NCBI RefSeq assembly: GCF_004794515.1 | Contig: NZ_SSDF01000090.1 | Coordinates: 124,001 to 188,000, forward strand | Reading direction: 5' to 3' | Source: Microbacterium sp. A20 | Lineage (GTDB): Bacteria > Actinomycetota > Actinomycetes > Actinomycetales > Microbacteriaceae | Length of the DNA stretch: 64,000 bases | Part shown: positions 24,642 to 33,610 of the stretch, in pieces | Numbering within the stretch: position 1 is the stretch's first letter | Layout of the letters: the number at the start of each line of letters is the position of its first letter | The notes under the pieces: generated by a model | Told to the model about the DNA's origin: nothing | Seen by the model: the letters and a program-made list of their open reading frames with translations, nothing else | Databases searched by the model: none | Made by a program: the position numbers and the translations under genes

Positions 24642-25909
24642 CAGCGCGCCTCCTTCGCGGGAGAGGGTGTGTCGTCGCTGTCGTGCGATCGCCAGTCGTC
24701 GGGGAGCAGGTAGTCGAGCACGTCGTCGATGCTGATCGCGCCCACCAGGCGGTGGGCTGCGTCGATCACCGGCAGTGAGACGAGGTCGTAGCTCGCCAGC
24801 AGCCGCGCCACCTCGGCGGCGGATGCGGTGACGGGAACGGGTTCGAGGCTGTCGTCGAGGATCGCGCCGAGTCGCTCGTGCGGCGGGTAGCGCAGCATCC
24901 GCTGGAAGTGCACGAGGCCGAGCAGGCGTCCGGTCGGCGTCTCGAACGGCGGCAGGGTCACGAAGACCGCAGCGGCCAGCGCGGGGTGCAGTTCGTGGCG
25001 GCGGATCAGGGCCAGCGCCTCCGCGACGGTCGCGTCGGCGGAGAGGATGATCGGCTCCGGGGTCATCAGACCGCCCGCCGTGTCGGGACCGTAACGCAGC
25101 AGCATCCGCACGTCTTCGGCCTCTTCCGGTTCCATCAGCTCGAGCAGCTGCTCGAGCCGGTCCGGTGCCAGTTGGGCGAGCAGATCGGCGGCGTCGTCGG
25201 GTTCCATCTGGTCGAGGATGTCGGCTGCGCGCTCGTCACCCAGACGATCGAGGATGTGCACCTGCTCGTCCTCGGGCATCTCCTCGAGGGCGTCGGCGAG
25301 ACGGTCGTCCGACAACTCTTCGGCCACCTCGATCATGCGCTGCTGCGGAAGATCGAGCAGGGTGTTGGCGAGGTCGGCGGCGTGCAGTTCGGAGTATGAG
25401 GCGACGAGCTGCTCGGCGGACTGCGATTCACCCGGTGCGCGCTGCTCGGCCACCTCGCTCCAGGCGGCGAACGTGGTCGGGCCCTTCGCGAACGGCGAGG
25501 CACTGGTCTTCGGGCGGCGGAGGAACAGCTGGCTGATCGCCCATTCGCCGAGGCGGTTGGGCTCGATCGCGACGTCTTCGATGACGGCCGTGCCGCTGCC
25601 GTCCACGAAGCTCACGCGTCGTCCGAGCATCTCGGCGAGAACACGCACCTCGCCGGCGCGGGGAGAGAAGCGGCGCACGTTGATCAGGCCGGTGGTGATG
25701 ACCTGTCCGGACCGGATCGAGGTGACCCGGCCGATCGAGAGGAACACATGGCGTCGCCCCGGGATCTCCACGACCAGACCGATCACGCGCGGCGCCGCGG
25801 TACTTCGGTACACGACGACGACATCACGGACTTTGCCGAGCCGGTCGCCGAGGGGGTCGAAGACGGCGCACCCGGCGAGGCGCGCGGCGAAAACCCGTTG
25901 TGTGCTCAC
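24641..25909 (-). CDS. MgtE N-domain/CBS protein lacking a transport domain
   Basis: Soluble 422-aa protein. Residues 5-135 look like two PRC-barrel-like units, 190-290 form the alpha-solenoid MgtE intracellular domain (DALEEMPEDEQVHILDRLGD), and 290-410 hold a pair of CBS domains (GLMTPEPIILSADATVAEAL; SLPVIDAAHRLVGAISIDDV). The membrane channel part of MgtE is absent, so it may sense Mg2+ or nucleotides and act on a partner such as the DUF1003 protein; this is inference. GTG 25909 has TACTCT 6 nt upstream, probably leaderless. Confidence 0.88.
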   Translation of the reverse strand: MSTQRVFAARLAGCAVFDPLGDRLGKVRDVVVVYRSTAAPRVIGLVVEIPGRRHVFLSIGRVTSIRSGQVITTGLINVRRFSPRAGEVRVLAEMLGRRVSFVDGSGTAVIEDVAIEPNRLGEWAISQLFLRRPKTSASPFAKGPTTFAAWSEVAEQRAPGESQSAEQLVASYSELHAADLANTLLDLPQQRMIEVAEELSDDRLADALEEMPEDEQVHILDRLGDERAADILDQMEPDDAADLLAQLAPDRLEQLLELMEPEEAEDVRMLLRYGPDTAGGLMTPEPIILSADATVAEALALIRRHELHPALAAAVFVTLPPFETPTGRLLGLVHFQRMLRYPPHERLGAILDDSLEPVPVTASAAEVARLLASYDLVSLPVIDAAHRLVGAISIDDVLDYLLPDDWRSHDSDDTPSPAKEAR

Positions 25910-25915
25910 TTCTCC

Positions 25916-25921
25916 AGAGTA
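25916..25921 (-). promoter_or_regulatory. -10 hexamer TACTCT for the MgtE-N/DUF1003/mrp operon
   Basis: TANNNT 6 nt before GTG 25909. Confidence 0.5.
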
Positions 25922-25994
25922 GTCGGCGGGTCCGGTCGGCGGCGGGATGGTCGCGTCTCGGGCTCCCGAGCGGTGCGCATGGAAGAATAGCCGG

Positions 25995-26708
25995 ATGAGC
26001 ATGCTGAACCGCCCCGCGAGCGGCACCGAGACCGGCGAGATGGTCGCTTCGACGCGCGACTACGAGAGCGCGCAGAAGACGGTGTCGAAGCTGATCGCGG
26101 GGGAGGTGCCGGCACGGGACATCGCGATCGTCGGGCAGAGCGTTCGCACGGTCGAGCGCGTGACCGGGAAGCTGGGGTATGCGGCTGCCGCGCGTTCGGG
26201 TGCCATCAACGGCGTCCTGATCGGACTGTTCCTCTCGGCCATCCTCGTGATCGGCAACCCCGAGGTGCCGATCCAGCTCTTCGTCGGGTTCGTCTTCATC
26301 GGCGTCGCACTCGGCATGCTCCTGAGTCTCGTCACCTATGCGATCGTGCGTCGTCGGCGCGACTTCGCGAGCGTCACGCAGTTCGCTGCCGACCACTACG
26401 AGGTCACCGTGCAGGCGGCATCGCTCGCCAAGGCCCGGCAGGTGCTCGGATCGACGAAGGTCGCGCCGGTGCGGCCGCCGGTGAACCTCGACGAGCCGCC
26501 GCGCTACGGCGAGCGGATCACCCCCGGAGCGACGGCACCCGCTCCCGCGCCTGAGGAGCCGGTCATCCCGCCGCGTCCCGCCGACCCTCAGCCAGGGGCC
26601 GACGCCATGCCGGAGCCCGACGCCACGCCGGGAGAGCCCGTGTCGCCCCCGGCAGCCGAGCCGGAGAGTGCCCCCGGCACGGAAGGCCTCGAGGGCGGAC
26701 GAGCGTGA
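25995..26708 (+). CDS. General-stress-protein-like (GSP17M) membrane protein
   Basis: 237-aa protein. The N-terminal domain (residues 15-60, MVASTRDYESAQKTVSKLIA) resembles the general stress protein 17M domain that also occurs in YflT-like proteins. Two membrane helices follow (GVLIGLFLSAILVIG and FVGFVFIGVALGMLLSL). The last 80 residues are a Pro/Ala/Glu-rich disordered tail. ATG 25995 lacks a Shine-Dalgarno, and AAGAAT sits 6 nt upstream. The gene is divergent from the MgtE-N operon. Confidence 0.8.
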   Translation: MSMLNRPASGTETGEMVASTRDYESAQKTVSKLIAGEVPARDIAIVGQSVRTVERVTGKLGYAAAARSGAINGVLIGLFLSAILVIGNPEVPIQLFVGFVFIGVALGMLLSLVTYAIVRRRRDFASVTQFAADHYEVTVQAASLAKARQVLGSTKVAPVRPPVNLDEPPRYGERITPGATAPAPAPEEPVIPPRPADPQPGADAMPEPDATPGEPVSPPAAEPESAPGTEGLEGGRA

Positions 26709-26733
26709 CGCTCCGGTCGCCGCTCGCCGCCTG

Positions 26734-27384
26734 ATGGTCCAGATCTCGGTCGATCTGCCCACGGGGACCACGACGGTCTCGGCGGATTGGACAGCCGGCG
26801 TGAACGGCACGGTCATCGCCATCGCGCACGGTGCGGGCACCGGCAAGGACCATCCGTTCCTCACCGGCTTCGCGGCAGCGCTCGGCGAACTCGGTTTCTC
26901 GACGCTGCGCTTCAACTTTCCCTACGTCGAGCAGGGCAGGAAGATGCCGGGCCCCGCGGCACACGCGATCGCGACGTGGAACGCCGTCGTGGAGTTCGCA
27001 CGGGCGAGTGAGCCGTCCGCGGGCGTCTGGGCGACCGGCAAGTCCTACGGCGGACGGATGGCATCCATGGCCGTCGCAGATGGTCTCGTCGTCGACGGCC
27101 TGGCGTACCTCGGCTATCCGCTGCATCCACCGGGGCGGCCGGAGAAGCCACGGGTGGAGCATCTGCCGGCCATCGCGGTTCCGCAGCTGTTCGTCGAGGG
27201 GACGCACGACCCCTTCATCCAGCCGATCTCGCAGTTCGAGGAGGCGGTCGCGACCTGCCAGGACGCCCGAGTCGTGTGGGTCGAGGGTGGAGGCCACACG
27301 TTCGAGGTGAAGGGACAGAAGCGTCCCGCTTCCGAGATCGGCTCATCCCTCGCGCCGCTCGTCGCCGAGTTCACCCGCCGCTAG
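26734..27384 (+). CDS. Alpha/beta hydrolase, KANL3/Tex30-like
   Basis: Hydrolase of 216 aa. The strand-oxyanion segment IAHGAGTGKDHPFL, the nucleophile elbow ATGKSYGGRMA (GKSYGG, Ser nucleophile), the acid in FVEGTHDPFI and the His in VEGGGHTFEVKGQKRP complete a plausible triad. This matches the small dienelactone-hydrolase-like family annotated as Tex30/KANL3. The substrate is unknown. ATG 26734 is chosen; an in-frame GTG at 26668 would overlap the preceding gene by 41 bp and add an unlikely polar tail. Confidence 0.82.
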   Translation: MVQISVDLPTGTTTVSADWTAGVNGTVIAIAHGAGTGKDHPFLTGFAAALGELGFSTLRFNFPYVEQGRKMPGPAAHAIATWNAVVEFARASEPSAGVWATGKSYGGRMASMAVADGLVVDGLAYLGYPLHPPGRPEKPRVEHLPAIAVPQLFVEGTHDPFIQPISQFEEAVATCQDARVVWVEGGGHTFEVKGQKRPASEIGSSLAPLVAEFTRR

Positions 27385-27398
27385 TGCGGGCGAACTCG
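27366..27398 (+). terminator. Hairpin spanning the hydrolase stop codon
   Basis: 13-bp stem with one A-C mismatch (27366-27378 with 27386-27398). The TAG stop lies in the 7-nt loop. Confidence 0.5.
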
Positions 27399-27411
27399 CC
27401 GCCGTGCCGTG

Positions 27412-28833
27412 TCAGCCCTGCAGTCGGGCGATCCAGGCCTCGACCTCGTCGGCCGTGCGCGGGATGTCCGCCGACAGGTTGACCGGGCCGTCCTCCGTCA
27501 TCAGGATGTCGTCCTCGATGCGCACGCCGATCCCGCGGAGCTCTGCCGGAACCGTCAGATCGTCGATCTGGAAGTACAGACCCGGCTCGATGGTGAACAC
27601 CATGCCGGGGGCGAGGATGCCGTCGTAGTACATCTCGCGGCGCGCCTGCGCACAGTCGTGCACGTCGATGCCGAGGTGATGCGACGTGCCGTGCACCATG
27701 TACCGGCGGTGCTGGCCGCCCTTGTCGGCGTCGAGGGCCTCCTCGGCCGTGACGGGCAGCAGGCCCCACTCCGCCGTGCGTTCGGCGATGACCTTCATGG
27801 CGGCACCGTGCACGTCGCGGAACCGCACGCCGATCCGCGCCGCAGCGAAGGCCGCGTCCGCCGCTTCGCGCACCGTCTCGTAGACGCGGCGCTGCACCTC
27901 GGTGAACGTGCCCGACACGGGAAGCGTGCGGGTGATGTCGGCCGTGTACAGGCTGTCGGCTTCGACACCGGCATCGACCAGGATCAGGTCGCCGGGAACG
28001 ACCGTGCCGTCGTTGCGCGTCCAGTGCAGGTAGCAGGCGTGCGGGCCGGAGGCCGCGATCGTGTCGTAGCCCTCGCCGTTGCCGTCTTCGCGTGCCCGGC
28101 GGTGGAAGACCCCCTCCACGACGCGCTCGCCGCGGGCGTGGGCGACGGCGGCGGGAAGCTCGCGGATGATGTCGTCGAACCCGTCGGCCGTGATCTCGAC
28201 CGCACGGCGCATCTCGGCGATCTCGAACTCGTCCTTGATGAGGCGCAGCTCGGAGACGAAGCGGGTCAGCGCGTCGTCGTCGTCGAGCACCAGTTCGCCT
28301 TCCACGGCCTCGAGCTCGTCGAGGTGAGCGGTCGCGATGTCGAGGTCGGCAGCGACACCGGCCAGCGACGGACGGGGGCCGATCCAGAACTCCCCGACCG
28401 TGGCGTCGGCGTAGAACTCGGTCGTCGTCCGGTCGGCGCGCTCGCGGAAGAAGAGCGTGATGTCATGTCCCGCGTCGGTCGGTGCGAAGACCAGTACCGA
28501 ATCGGGCTCCGCATCCGACGCCCATCCGGTGAGGTGCGCGAAGGCGGAGTGCGCGCGGAACACGTAGTCGGTGTCGTTGCTGCGCTGCTTGAGGGACCCG
28601 GCGGGGATCACCAGGCGCTTGCCGGGGAATGCAGCCGAGACGGCAGCTCGTCGGGCGGCGGCGTAGGCGGCCTGCTCGCGCGGACTCGGCAGAGTCTCCG
28701 GACGCTCGGCCCAGCCGGTGGAGATGGTGTCGAGGAAGCCCTGGGGGAACGGCTGCTTGCGGTTCGTGGTGCTGTTCTCGGCCGATGCTTCGACGGTGGG
28801 TTCTGCGATCGTGTCGCGCTCTCCGGTGCTCAT
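27412..28833 (-). CDS. pepP: Xaa-Pro aminopeptidase (M24B)
   Basis: Metallo-aminopeptidase removing N-terminal residues before proline (473 aa). The N-terminal AMP_N domain covers about residues 50-190. The pita-bread domain then shows the dinuclear metal ligands in ILVDAGVEADSLYTADITRT (two Asp), HGTSHHLGIDVHD (His), FTIEPGLYF (Glu) and GVRIEDDILMTEDG (Glu). The start ATG 28833 has no Shine-Dalgarno at a proper distance; CAGACT lies 6 nt upstream. It is separated from the EEP phosphatase upstream by 37 bp. Confidence 0.93.
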   Translation of the reverse strand: MSTGERDTIAEPTVEASAENSTTNRKQPFPQGFLDTISTGWAERPETLPSPREQAAYAAARRAAVSAAFPGKRLVIPAGSLKQRSNDTDYVFRAHSAFAHLTGWASDAEPDSVLVFAPTDAGHDITLFFRERADRTTTEFYADATVGEFWIGPRPSLAGVAADLDIATAHLDELEAVEGELVLDDDDALTRFVSELRLIKDEFEIAEMRRAVEITADGFDDIIRELPAAVAHARGERVVEGVFHRRAREDGNGEGYDTIAASGPHACYLHWTRNDGTVVPGDLILVDAGVEADSLYTADITRTLPVSGTFTEVQRRVYETVREAADAAFAAARIGVRFRDVHGAAMKVIAERTAEWGLLPVTAEEALDADKGGQHRRYMVHGTSHHLGIDVHDCAQARREMYYDGILAPGMVFTIEPGLYFQIDDLTVPAELRGIGVRIEDDILMTEDGPVNLSADIPRTADEVEAWIARLQG

Positions 28834-28870
28834 CCCTCCAGTCTGTCATCTGGAGAGGATGCACGGGAGC

Positions 28871-29893
28871 TCAGCCGGCCGGCTCGAGCTGCACGACCAG
28901 CGCGCGGTGGTCGCTGCCGCCGGCATCGTCGAGCACGACGGAGCCGGTCGGCGTCCAGTTCTGCGATGCCATGACGTGGTCGATCGGTGCGCCCGCGAGC
29001 GTCGGGAGCGAGCTCGGCCAGGTGCCGGTGACACCGTTGCCGGTGCGCGCCGCCACGTCACGGCAGTAGCCGATGTCGCCGCCCTCCACGCCGAGACCGG
29101 CCATGTGGTCGATCGTCGCGTTGAAATCACCGGCCAGGATGAAGTCGCCCTGCGGGCACTGGTCGGCGATCCACTGCAGGTCGCTCTGCCACTGCTGCAT
29201 CTCTTCCATACGCGGTGCGACCGCGTGCACGGCCACGATCGTGGGGCCTTCGCCGTCGATCGGCATCAGGACGACGCTGGGCACGGAACCCGTGTTGCTG
29301 GTGCCGTCCTTCGCCGACTCGATCACCGAGTACTCGCCGAGGTCGGGGGCGACCAGGACAGTGGTCTGCCAGGACTGGGGCCCGTCCTGCACATCGGGAC
29401 GGAATTGCACATGGTGCACCCACATCGGGTGGCCCTGCTCCCGCAGCATGATCGCGATGCGCTCGCCGACCTCCTCGGTCGTCTCGGGAAGTGCGACCAC
29501 GTCGGCGCCCTGGTCGAGGATGCGCTGCGCGATCACGTCGGCCGACACAGCCTCGCCCGCGGTGTTCCAGGTGAGCACCCGCACGCTGCTCTCGGTCTTC
29601 TCCGGAAGGGCGGTAGCCCCGAAGCCCCTGCTCGCTCCGATCAGTGCGGTGGCGCCGGCGCCCAGCAGAGCGACGATCAGCACGGAGGCGGCGAAACCCC
29701 GCAGCGGCCGCGCGAACAGCAGCAGGAGGGCGAGCACGACGACGATGAGGAACCCGCCGAGGACCAGGCCTCGCACCGAGACGAGCTGCGCGAAGGGATA
29801 GGTCTGCTCGAGGTGGAAGAACTGCGGCCACACCACGATCGCCGTCGCGATCGCGAGCAGGACGGTGAAGAGGATCCCCAGTAGTCGAAACAT
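28871..29893 (-). CDS. Membrane-anchored endonuclease/exonuclease/phosphatase family protein
   Basis: 340-aa protein. Three hydrophobic helices occupy residues 1-95. An extracytoplasmic EEP domain follows with LTWNTAGE, VVALPETTEE (catalytic Glu), FILAGDFNATIDH (Asp/Asn metal site), GAPIDHVMAS and a C-terminal SDHRALVV (catalytic His). Such proteins act on nucleic acids or phospholipids outside the cell; the substrate is not determinable. ATG 29893 is preceded by TAGGCT at 7 nt. Confidence 0.88.
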   Translation of the reverse strand: MFRLLGILFTVLLAIATAIVVWPQFFHLEQTYPFAQLVSVRGLVLGGFLIVVVLALLLLFARPLRGFAASVLIVALLGAGATALIGASRGFGATALPEKTESSVRVLTWNTAGEAVSADVIAQRILDQGADVVALPETTEEVGERIAIMLREQGHPMWVHHVQFRPDVQDGPQSWQTTVLVAPDLGEYSVIESAKDGTSNTGSVPSVVLMPIDGEGPTIVAVHAVAPRMEEMQQWQSDLQWIADQCPQGDFILAGDFNATIDHMAGLGVEGGDIGYCRDVAARTGNGVTGTWPSSLPTLAGAPIDHVMASQNWTPTGSVVLDDAGGSDHRALVVQLEPAG

Positions 29894-29900
29894 CCCCTCC

Positions 29901-29906
29901 AGCCTA
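29901..29906 (-). promoter_or_regulatory. -10 hexamer TAGGCT for the EEP protein
   Basis: TANNNT 7 nt before ATG 29893. It is divergent from the element at 29981. Confidence 0.5.
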
Positions 29907-29980
29907 GAAGCGGCGCCTGTGAAGTCCCTGCCCCGACATCCCGTCCGTGCGCCTCCGCGCCCGGTACGGGTGACGCTCGG

Positions 29981-29986
29981 TACGCT
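29981..29986 (+). promoter_or_regulatory. -10 hexamer TACGCT for the PHP protein
   Basis: TANNNT 6 nt before ATG 29993. Confidence 0.5.
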
Positions 29987-29992
29987 CGGAGG

Positions 29993-30865
29993 ATGGCCAC
30001 TCCGTCCGCCGGGTTCGCCGGTCCCGCCGACCTGCACCTGCACTCGAACCAATCCGACGGTACGGAGTCCCCGGCCGAGGTGATGCGGCAGGCCCACGCG
30101 CACGGAATTCGCACGGCCGCCCTCACCGACCACGACCGCTCCACCGGGTGGGCCGAGGCGGGCGATGCGGCGGTCGCCCTGGGGATGACCTTCATTCCCG
30201 GCATGGAGCTCTCTGCCAAGCACGAATGGCGCAGCGTGCACGTGCTGGGGTACCTCTTCGACCCCGAGAACGAGGCTCTGCGCGCCGAGACGGATCGTAT
30301 CCGCGGCGACAGGATCGGCCGTGCCGAACGGATCGTTCGGAACATCGGCCGGGACTACGACCTGGAGTGGGAGGACGTCGTCGCGCAGACGACCCTGGAT
30401 GCCACGGTGGGTCGGCCGCACATCGCCGACGCACTCATCGCCCGCGGCATCGTGCGCGACCGGACAGAGGCGTTCGACGGCATCCTGCACCCGCGCGAGG
30501 GGTACTACGAGCCGCATTACGCGCCGGACCCCCTCACTGCCGTGCGATTGATCACCGAGGCCGGGGGAGTGGCCGTCATCGCGCACCCCGTGACATCGGG
30601 CCGCGACCGGATGATGCCTCTGCCGTTCATCGAGCGGCTGATCGCCGCCGGCCTCGGCGGCTTCGAGATCGACCATCGCGAGAACACCGAGCCGGGCAAG
30701 CGGAGGCTGCGCGAGATCGCCGCCGAGCACGACCTCATCATCACGGGCTCCAGCGACTACCACGGCAGCGGCAAGCCGAACCGTCCGGGCGAGAACACCA
30801 CGTCCGACGAGATGGTCGCGCGGCTCCTAGCACGCGCCACCGGCAGTTCTCCGCGGTATCCCTGA
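29993..30865 (+). CDS. PHP-domain phosphoesterase (RNase AM/YciV type)
   Basis: 290-aa metal-dependent phosphoesterase of the family that hydrolyses 3',5'-nucleoside bisphosphates and trims short RNA 5' ends. PHP motifs are in order: DLHLHSNQSDGT (HxH and Asp), LTDHDRSTGW, GMELSAKHE, HVLGYLFD, VIAHPVTSGRD, and the C-terminal SSDYHGSGKPN. ATG 29993 is probably leaderless. It is divergent from the EEP gene, 99 bp apart. Confidence 0.9.
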   Translation: MATPSAGFAGPADLHLHSNQSDGTESPAEVMRQAHAHGIRTAALTDHDRSTGWAEAGDAAVALGMTFIPGMELSAKHEWRSVHVLGYLFDPENEALRAETDRIRGDRIGRAERIVRNIGRDYDLEWEDVVAQTTLDATVGRPHIADALIARGIVRDRTEAFDGILHPREGYYEPHYAPDPLTAVRLITEAGGVAVIAHPVTSGRDRMMPLPFIERLIAAGLGGFEIDHRENTEPGKRRLREIAAEHDLIITGSSDYHGSGKPNRPGENTTSDEMVARLLARATGSSPRYP

Positions 30866-30915
30866 TCCTCGGCATTCTGTCGGTCATCTCCCGGCGGGCT
30901 GTCGACGGCGACCGA

Positions 30916-30921
30916 TACCTT
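30916..30921 (+). promoter_or_regulatory. -10 hexamer TACCTT for DUF817
   Basis: TANNNT 7 nt before ATG 30929. Confidence 0.4.
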
Positions 30922-30928
30922 CCGAGGC

Positions 30929-31816
30929 ATGCAGCGAGCGACTTCTCTGGAGCAGCGGGTCGATGCGGTCGCGCACCGCGTGCTGTTCGGTGCCCCGGCG
31001 AACGGCGTCCGCGCGGGCCTGATCGAGTTCGCGGTGTTCGTGCTCAAACAGGCATGGGCGTGCATCTTCGGAGCGGCGCTGCTCGTCGTGATCGTCGCAG
31101 CGCATCTCTGGTATCCCGATGATGCGGCGCTCGCCCGCAACGATGCCCTCACGATCGCCGCGGTGCTCATCCAGCTCGCGATGCTGGCCTTCCGACTGGA
31201 GAGCGGTCGTGAGCTCTGGGTCATCGTGCTGTTCCACATCACCGGCACCGTGATGGAGCTGTTCAAGACCGATGTCGGATCGTGGGCCTATGCCGCGGAC
31301 GGATTCCTGCGCATCGGTGGGGTGCCGCTGTTCAGCGGGTTCATGTACGCGGCCGTCGGGTCATACATGGTGCGCGTCTACCGGCTGTTCGATCTCGGCT
31401 TCGAGAGGTATCCGCGACGTTGGTTGACGGCGATCCTCGCGGTGGCGATCTATGCCAACTTCTTCACACACCACTGGTGGTGGGACGCGCGATGGGTGCT
31501 GCTGGCCGGCGTCGTGATGCTGTGGCTGCCCACGGTCATGCATGCCCGCATCTGGAGGCGCACGATCAGACTTCCTCTTCTGGCGGTGTTCGTCGGCGTC
31601 GCCGTGTTCATCTATCTCGCCGAGAACATCGGCACCTGGGCGGGCGCCTGGGCTTATCCCGACCAGGCCGAGGGCTGGCAGCCGGTGTCGCCGAGCAAGC
31701 TGACCTCGTGGTTCCTCTTGATGATCATCTCGGTCGTGCTCGTGGCGTGGGTGTATCCGCCGAAGGTCCCGGCAGCGTTGCTGCAACGGGTGCAAGCCGC
31801 TCAGGCGCCGCTCTGA
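30929..31816 (+). CDS. DUF817 family integral membrane protein
   Basis: 295-aa protein with about eight helices. Conserved-looking polar residues lie in FHITGTVMELFKTDVGSWAY (His, Glu, Lys in a helix), FTHHWWWDARW (His-His-Trp cluster) and YLAENIGTWAGAWAYPDQ. These match the DUF817 family, whose function is unknown; buried His/Glu residues suggest a membrane enzyme or carrier. It converges on a DEAD-box helicase with a shared terminator. Confidence 0.85.
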   Translation: MQRATSLEQRVDAVAHRVLFGAPANGVRAGLIEFAVFVLKQAWACIFGAALLVVIVAAHLWYPDDAALARNDALTIAAVLIQLAMLAFRLESGRELWVIVLFHITGTVMELFKTDVGSWAYAADGFLRIGGVPLFSGFMYAAVGSYMVRVYRLFDLGFERYPRRWLTAILAVAIYANFFTHHWWWDARWVLLAGVVMLWLPTVMHARIWRRTIRLPLLAVFVGVAVFIYLAENIGTWAGAWAYPDQAEGWQPVSPSKLTSWFLLMIISVVLVAWVYPPKVPAALLQRVQAAQAPL

Positions 31817-31830
31817 CCACGCGTGCGCGA

Positions 31831-31876
31831 CGAAGGGCGCGAGATGCAGACGATCGTCCGCTTCTCGCGCCCTTCG
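31831..31876. terminator. Shared terminator between DUF817 and rhlE-like genes
   Basis: Perfect 14-bp stem (31831-31844 with 31863-31876). The 18-nt loop contains a smaller palindrome GACGATCGTC. Confidence 0.82.
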
Positions 31877-31893
31877 TGAGGTGCTGAGGTCTG

Positions 31894-33414
31894 TCAGGCC
31901 CCGGCGACCGGGGCCGCTCCCGCGCCGGAACCGCCGCGGCGACGCCGGCGACGACGTGCCGGGGCCGGCTTGCCGTCGTGGTGCTCCTTGCCCGCACCGT
32001 CGTGCGTGCCGGCGCCCTCGGCGTTGCGGTCGGCTGCCGGAGCAGACTGGCCGTCCGCGGAAGCCGTCTCGGCAGCGCCCTCGGCGAAGGTCGATCCGAC
32101 CGGGGTCGTGCTGTTGCGGCGACGGCGGCGACGGCGCGTGCCGCCCTCGTCGGTGCCTTCAGCCGCGGCATCCGCCGCACGCTCGGGACGACGGGTGCGC
32201 TCGGTCTTGACCGACTCCGTCTTCGGCGCCGACACCAGACGGCCCTTGGTGCCCTGGGGGATGTCGAGGTCCTCGAACAGGTGCGGGCTCGACGAGTAGG
32301 TCTCGATCGGCTCCGGCTGACCGAACTCGAGGGCGCGGTTGATGAGGGCCCACTTGTGCAGGTCCTCCCAGTCGACGAAGGTGACCGCGATACCGGTCTT
32401 GCCCGCACGGCCGGTGCGGCCCGCGCGGTGCAGGTACGTCTTGTCCTCGTCCGGGATCGTGTGGTTGATCACGTGCGTGACATCGTCGACGTCGATGCCG
32501 CGGGCGGCGACGTCGGTCGCGACCAGGACGTCGCGCTTTCCGGCCTTGAACGCCGCCATCGAGCGTTCGCGCTGATCCTGTCCCATGTCGCCGTGCACGC
32601 CGCCGACGTTGAAGCCGCGGTCGCTCAGCTCGTCGACGAGGCGCTGGGCTGCACGCTTCGTGCGGGTAAAGATCACGGTCTTGCCGCGGCCCTCGGCCTG
32701 CAGGATGCGGGCGATGATCTCGTCCTTGTCCATCGAGTGCGCGCGGTAGACGAGGTGCTTGATGTTCGCCTGCGTGAGGCCCTCATCGGGGTCGTTCGCC
32801 CGGATGTGGATCGGGTTGGACATGAAACGACGGGCGAGTGCCACGATCGGGCCGGGCATGGTCGCCGAGAACAGCTGCGTGTGGCGGACGGCCGGGACCT
32901 TCTGGAAGATCTTCTCGATGTCGGCGAGGAAGCCGAGGTCGAGCATCTTGTCGGCCTCGTCGAGCACGACCTCGGTCGCGTTCGAGAGGTCGAGCAGCCG
33001 CTGGCCCGCGAGGTCGATCAGACGCCCAGGGGTTCCGACGACGATCTGCGCGCCGGCCTTGAGCTGGTCGATCTGCCCCTCGTACGCCTTGCCGCCGTAG
33101 ATGGCGACGACGCTGGTAGAACGGTTGCTGGTGAGCAGGTCGATGTCTTCGTAGACCTGCACCGCGAGCTCGCGGGTCGGCACCACGATGAGGGCCTTGA
33201 CGCCGTGCTCCGGGTCTTTGCCGAGGCGCTGGACGACGGGGATGCCGAAGCCGAAGGTCTTGCCGGTTCCCGTCTTGGCCTGACCGATGATGTCCTGGCC
33301 GGGAAGGCCGAGGGGAATGGTCTGCTCTTGGATGGGGAACGCGTCGACGATGCCTTTGGCGGCGAGTGCGTCGACGATGTCCTGGTCGATGCCGAGATCG
33401 GCGAAAGTTGTCAC
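31894..33414 (-). CDS. DEAD-box RNA helicase, RhlE-like
   Basis: RNA helicase of 506 aa. Motifs in order: Q-motif FPIQEQTIPLGL, AKTGTGKTFGF, PTRELAVQ, VLDEADKMLDLGF, SATM, VIFTRTKRAAQRL, ATDVAARGIDVDD, HRAGRTGRAG. From about residue 390 the tail is long and basic (RTRRPERAADAA, RRRRRRNSTTP, ARRRRRRRGGSGAG) and probably binds RNA. GTG 33414 (VTTFADLG) is chosen; an upstream in-frame GTG would add an N-terminus not expected for the family. A leader of roughly 110 nt follows a TAGGCT element. It is distinct from the helicase at 15928. Confidence 0.93.
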   Translation of the reverse strand: MTTFADLGIDQDIVDALAAKGIVDAFPIQEQTIPLGLPGQDIIGQAKTGTGKTFGFGIPVVQRLGKDPEHGVKALIVVPTRELAVQVYEDIDLLTSNRSTSVVAIYGGKAYEGQIDQLKAGAQIVVGTPGRLIDLAGQRLLDLSNATEVVLDEADKMLDLGFLADIEKIFQKVPAVRHTQLFSATMPGPIVALARRFMSNPIHIRANDPDEGLTQANIKHLVYRAHSMDKDEIIARILQAEGRGKTVIFTRTKRAAQRLVDELSDRGFNVGGVHGDMGQDQRERSMAAFKAGKRDVLVATDVAARGIDVDDVTHVINHTIPDEDKTYLHRAGRTGRAGKTGIAVTFVDWEDLHKWALINRALEFGQPEPIETYSSSPHLFEDLDIPQGTKGRLVSAPKTESVKTERTRRPERAADAAAEGTDEGGTRRRRRRRNSTTPVGSTFAEGAAETASADGQSAPAADRNAEGAGTHDGAGKEHHDGKPAPARRRRRRRGGSGAGAAPVAGA

Positions 33415-33524
33415 TTTATTCAGATTGCCTGTCCGGCGAGCCTGGGGGATCGCCACGTTAACGGATCCACGCCGTCTCTTGTGCCACAGGCGCGGGGCCC
33501 CGCTCCGACGGCGGGGACACGCCC

Positions 33525-33530
33525 AGCCTA
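33525..33530 (-). promoter_or_regulatory. -10 hexamer TAGGCT upstream of the rhlE-like gene
   Basis: Candidate -10 about 110 nt before GTG 33414. The leader contains the palindrome GGGGCCCC. Confidence 0.35.
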
Positions 33531-33610
33531 CCCGAGGGGCCGTCGAGACCCGGAAGGAGGTCCGGGCGCGGGTATTGTGAACGACGTGGCGGACTCGGGA
33601 GGAAGACCTC

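Noticed and set aside
33549..33566. AGGAGG inside a 6-bp hairpin loop as a regulatory ribosome-binding site
   Set aside because: No start codon lies at a usable distance. The ferritin-like gene has its own GGAGGA further downstream.
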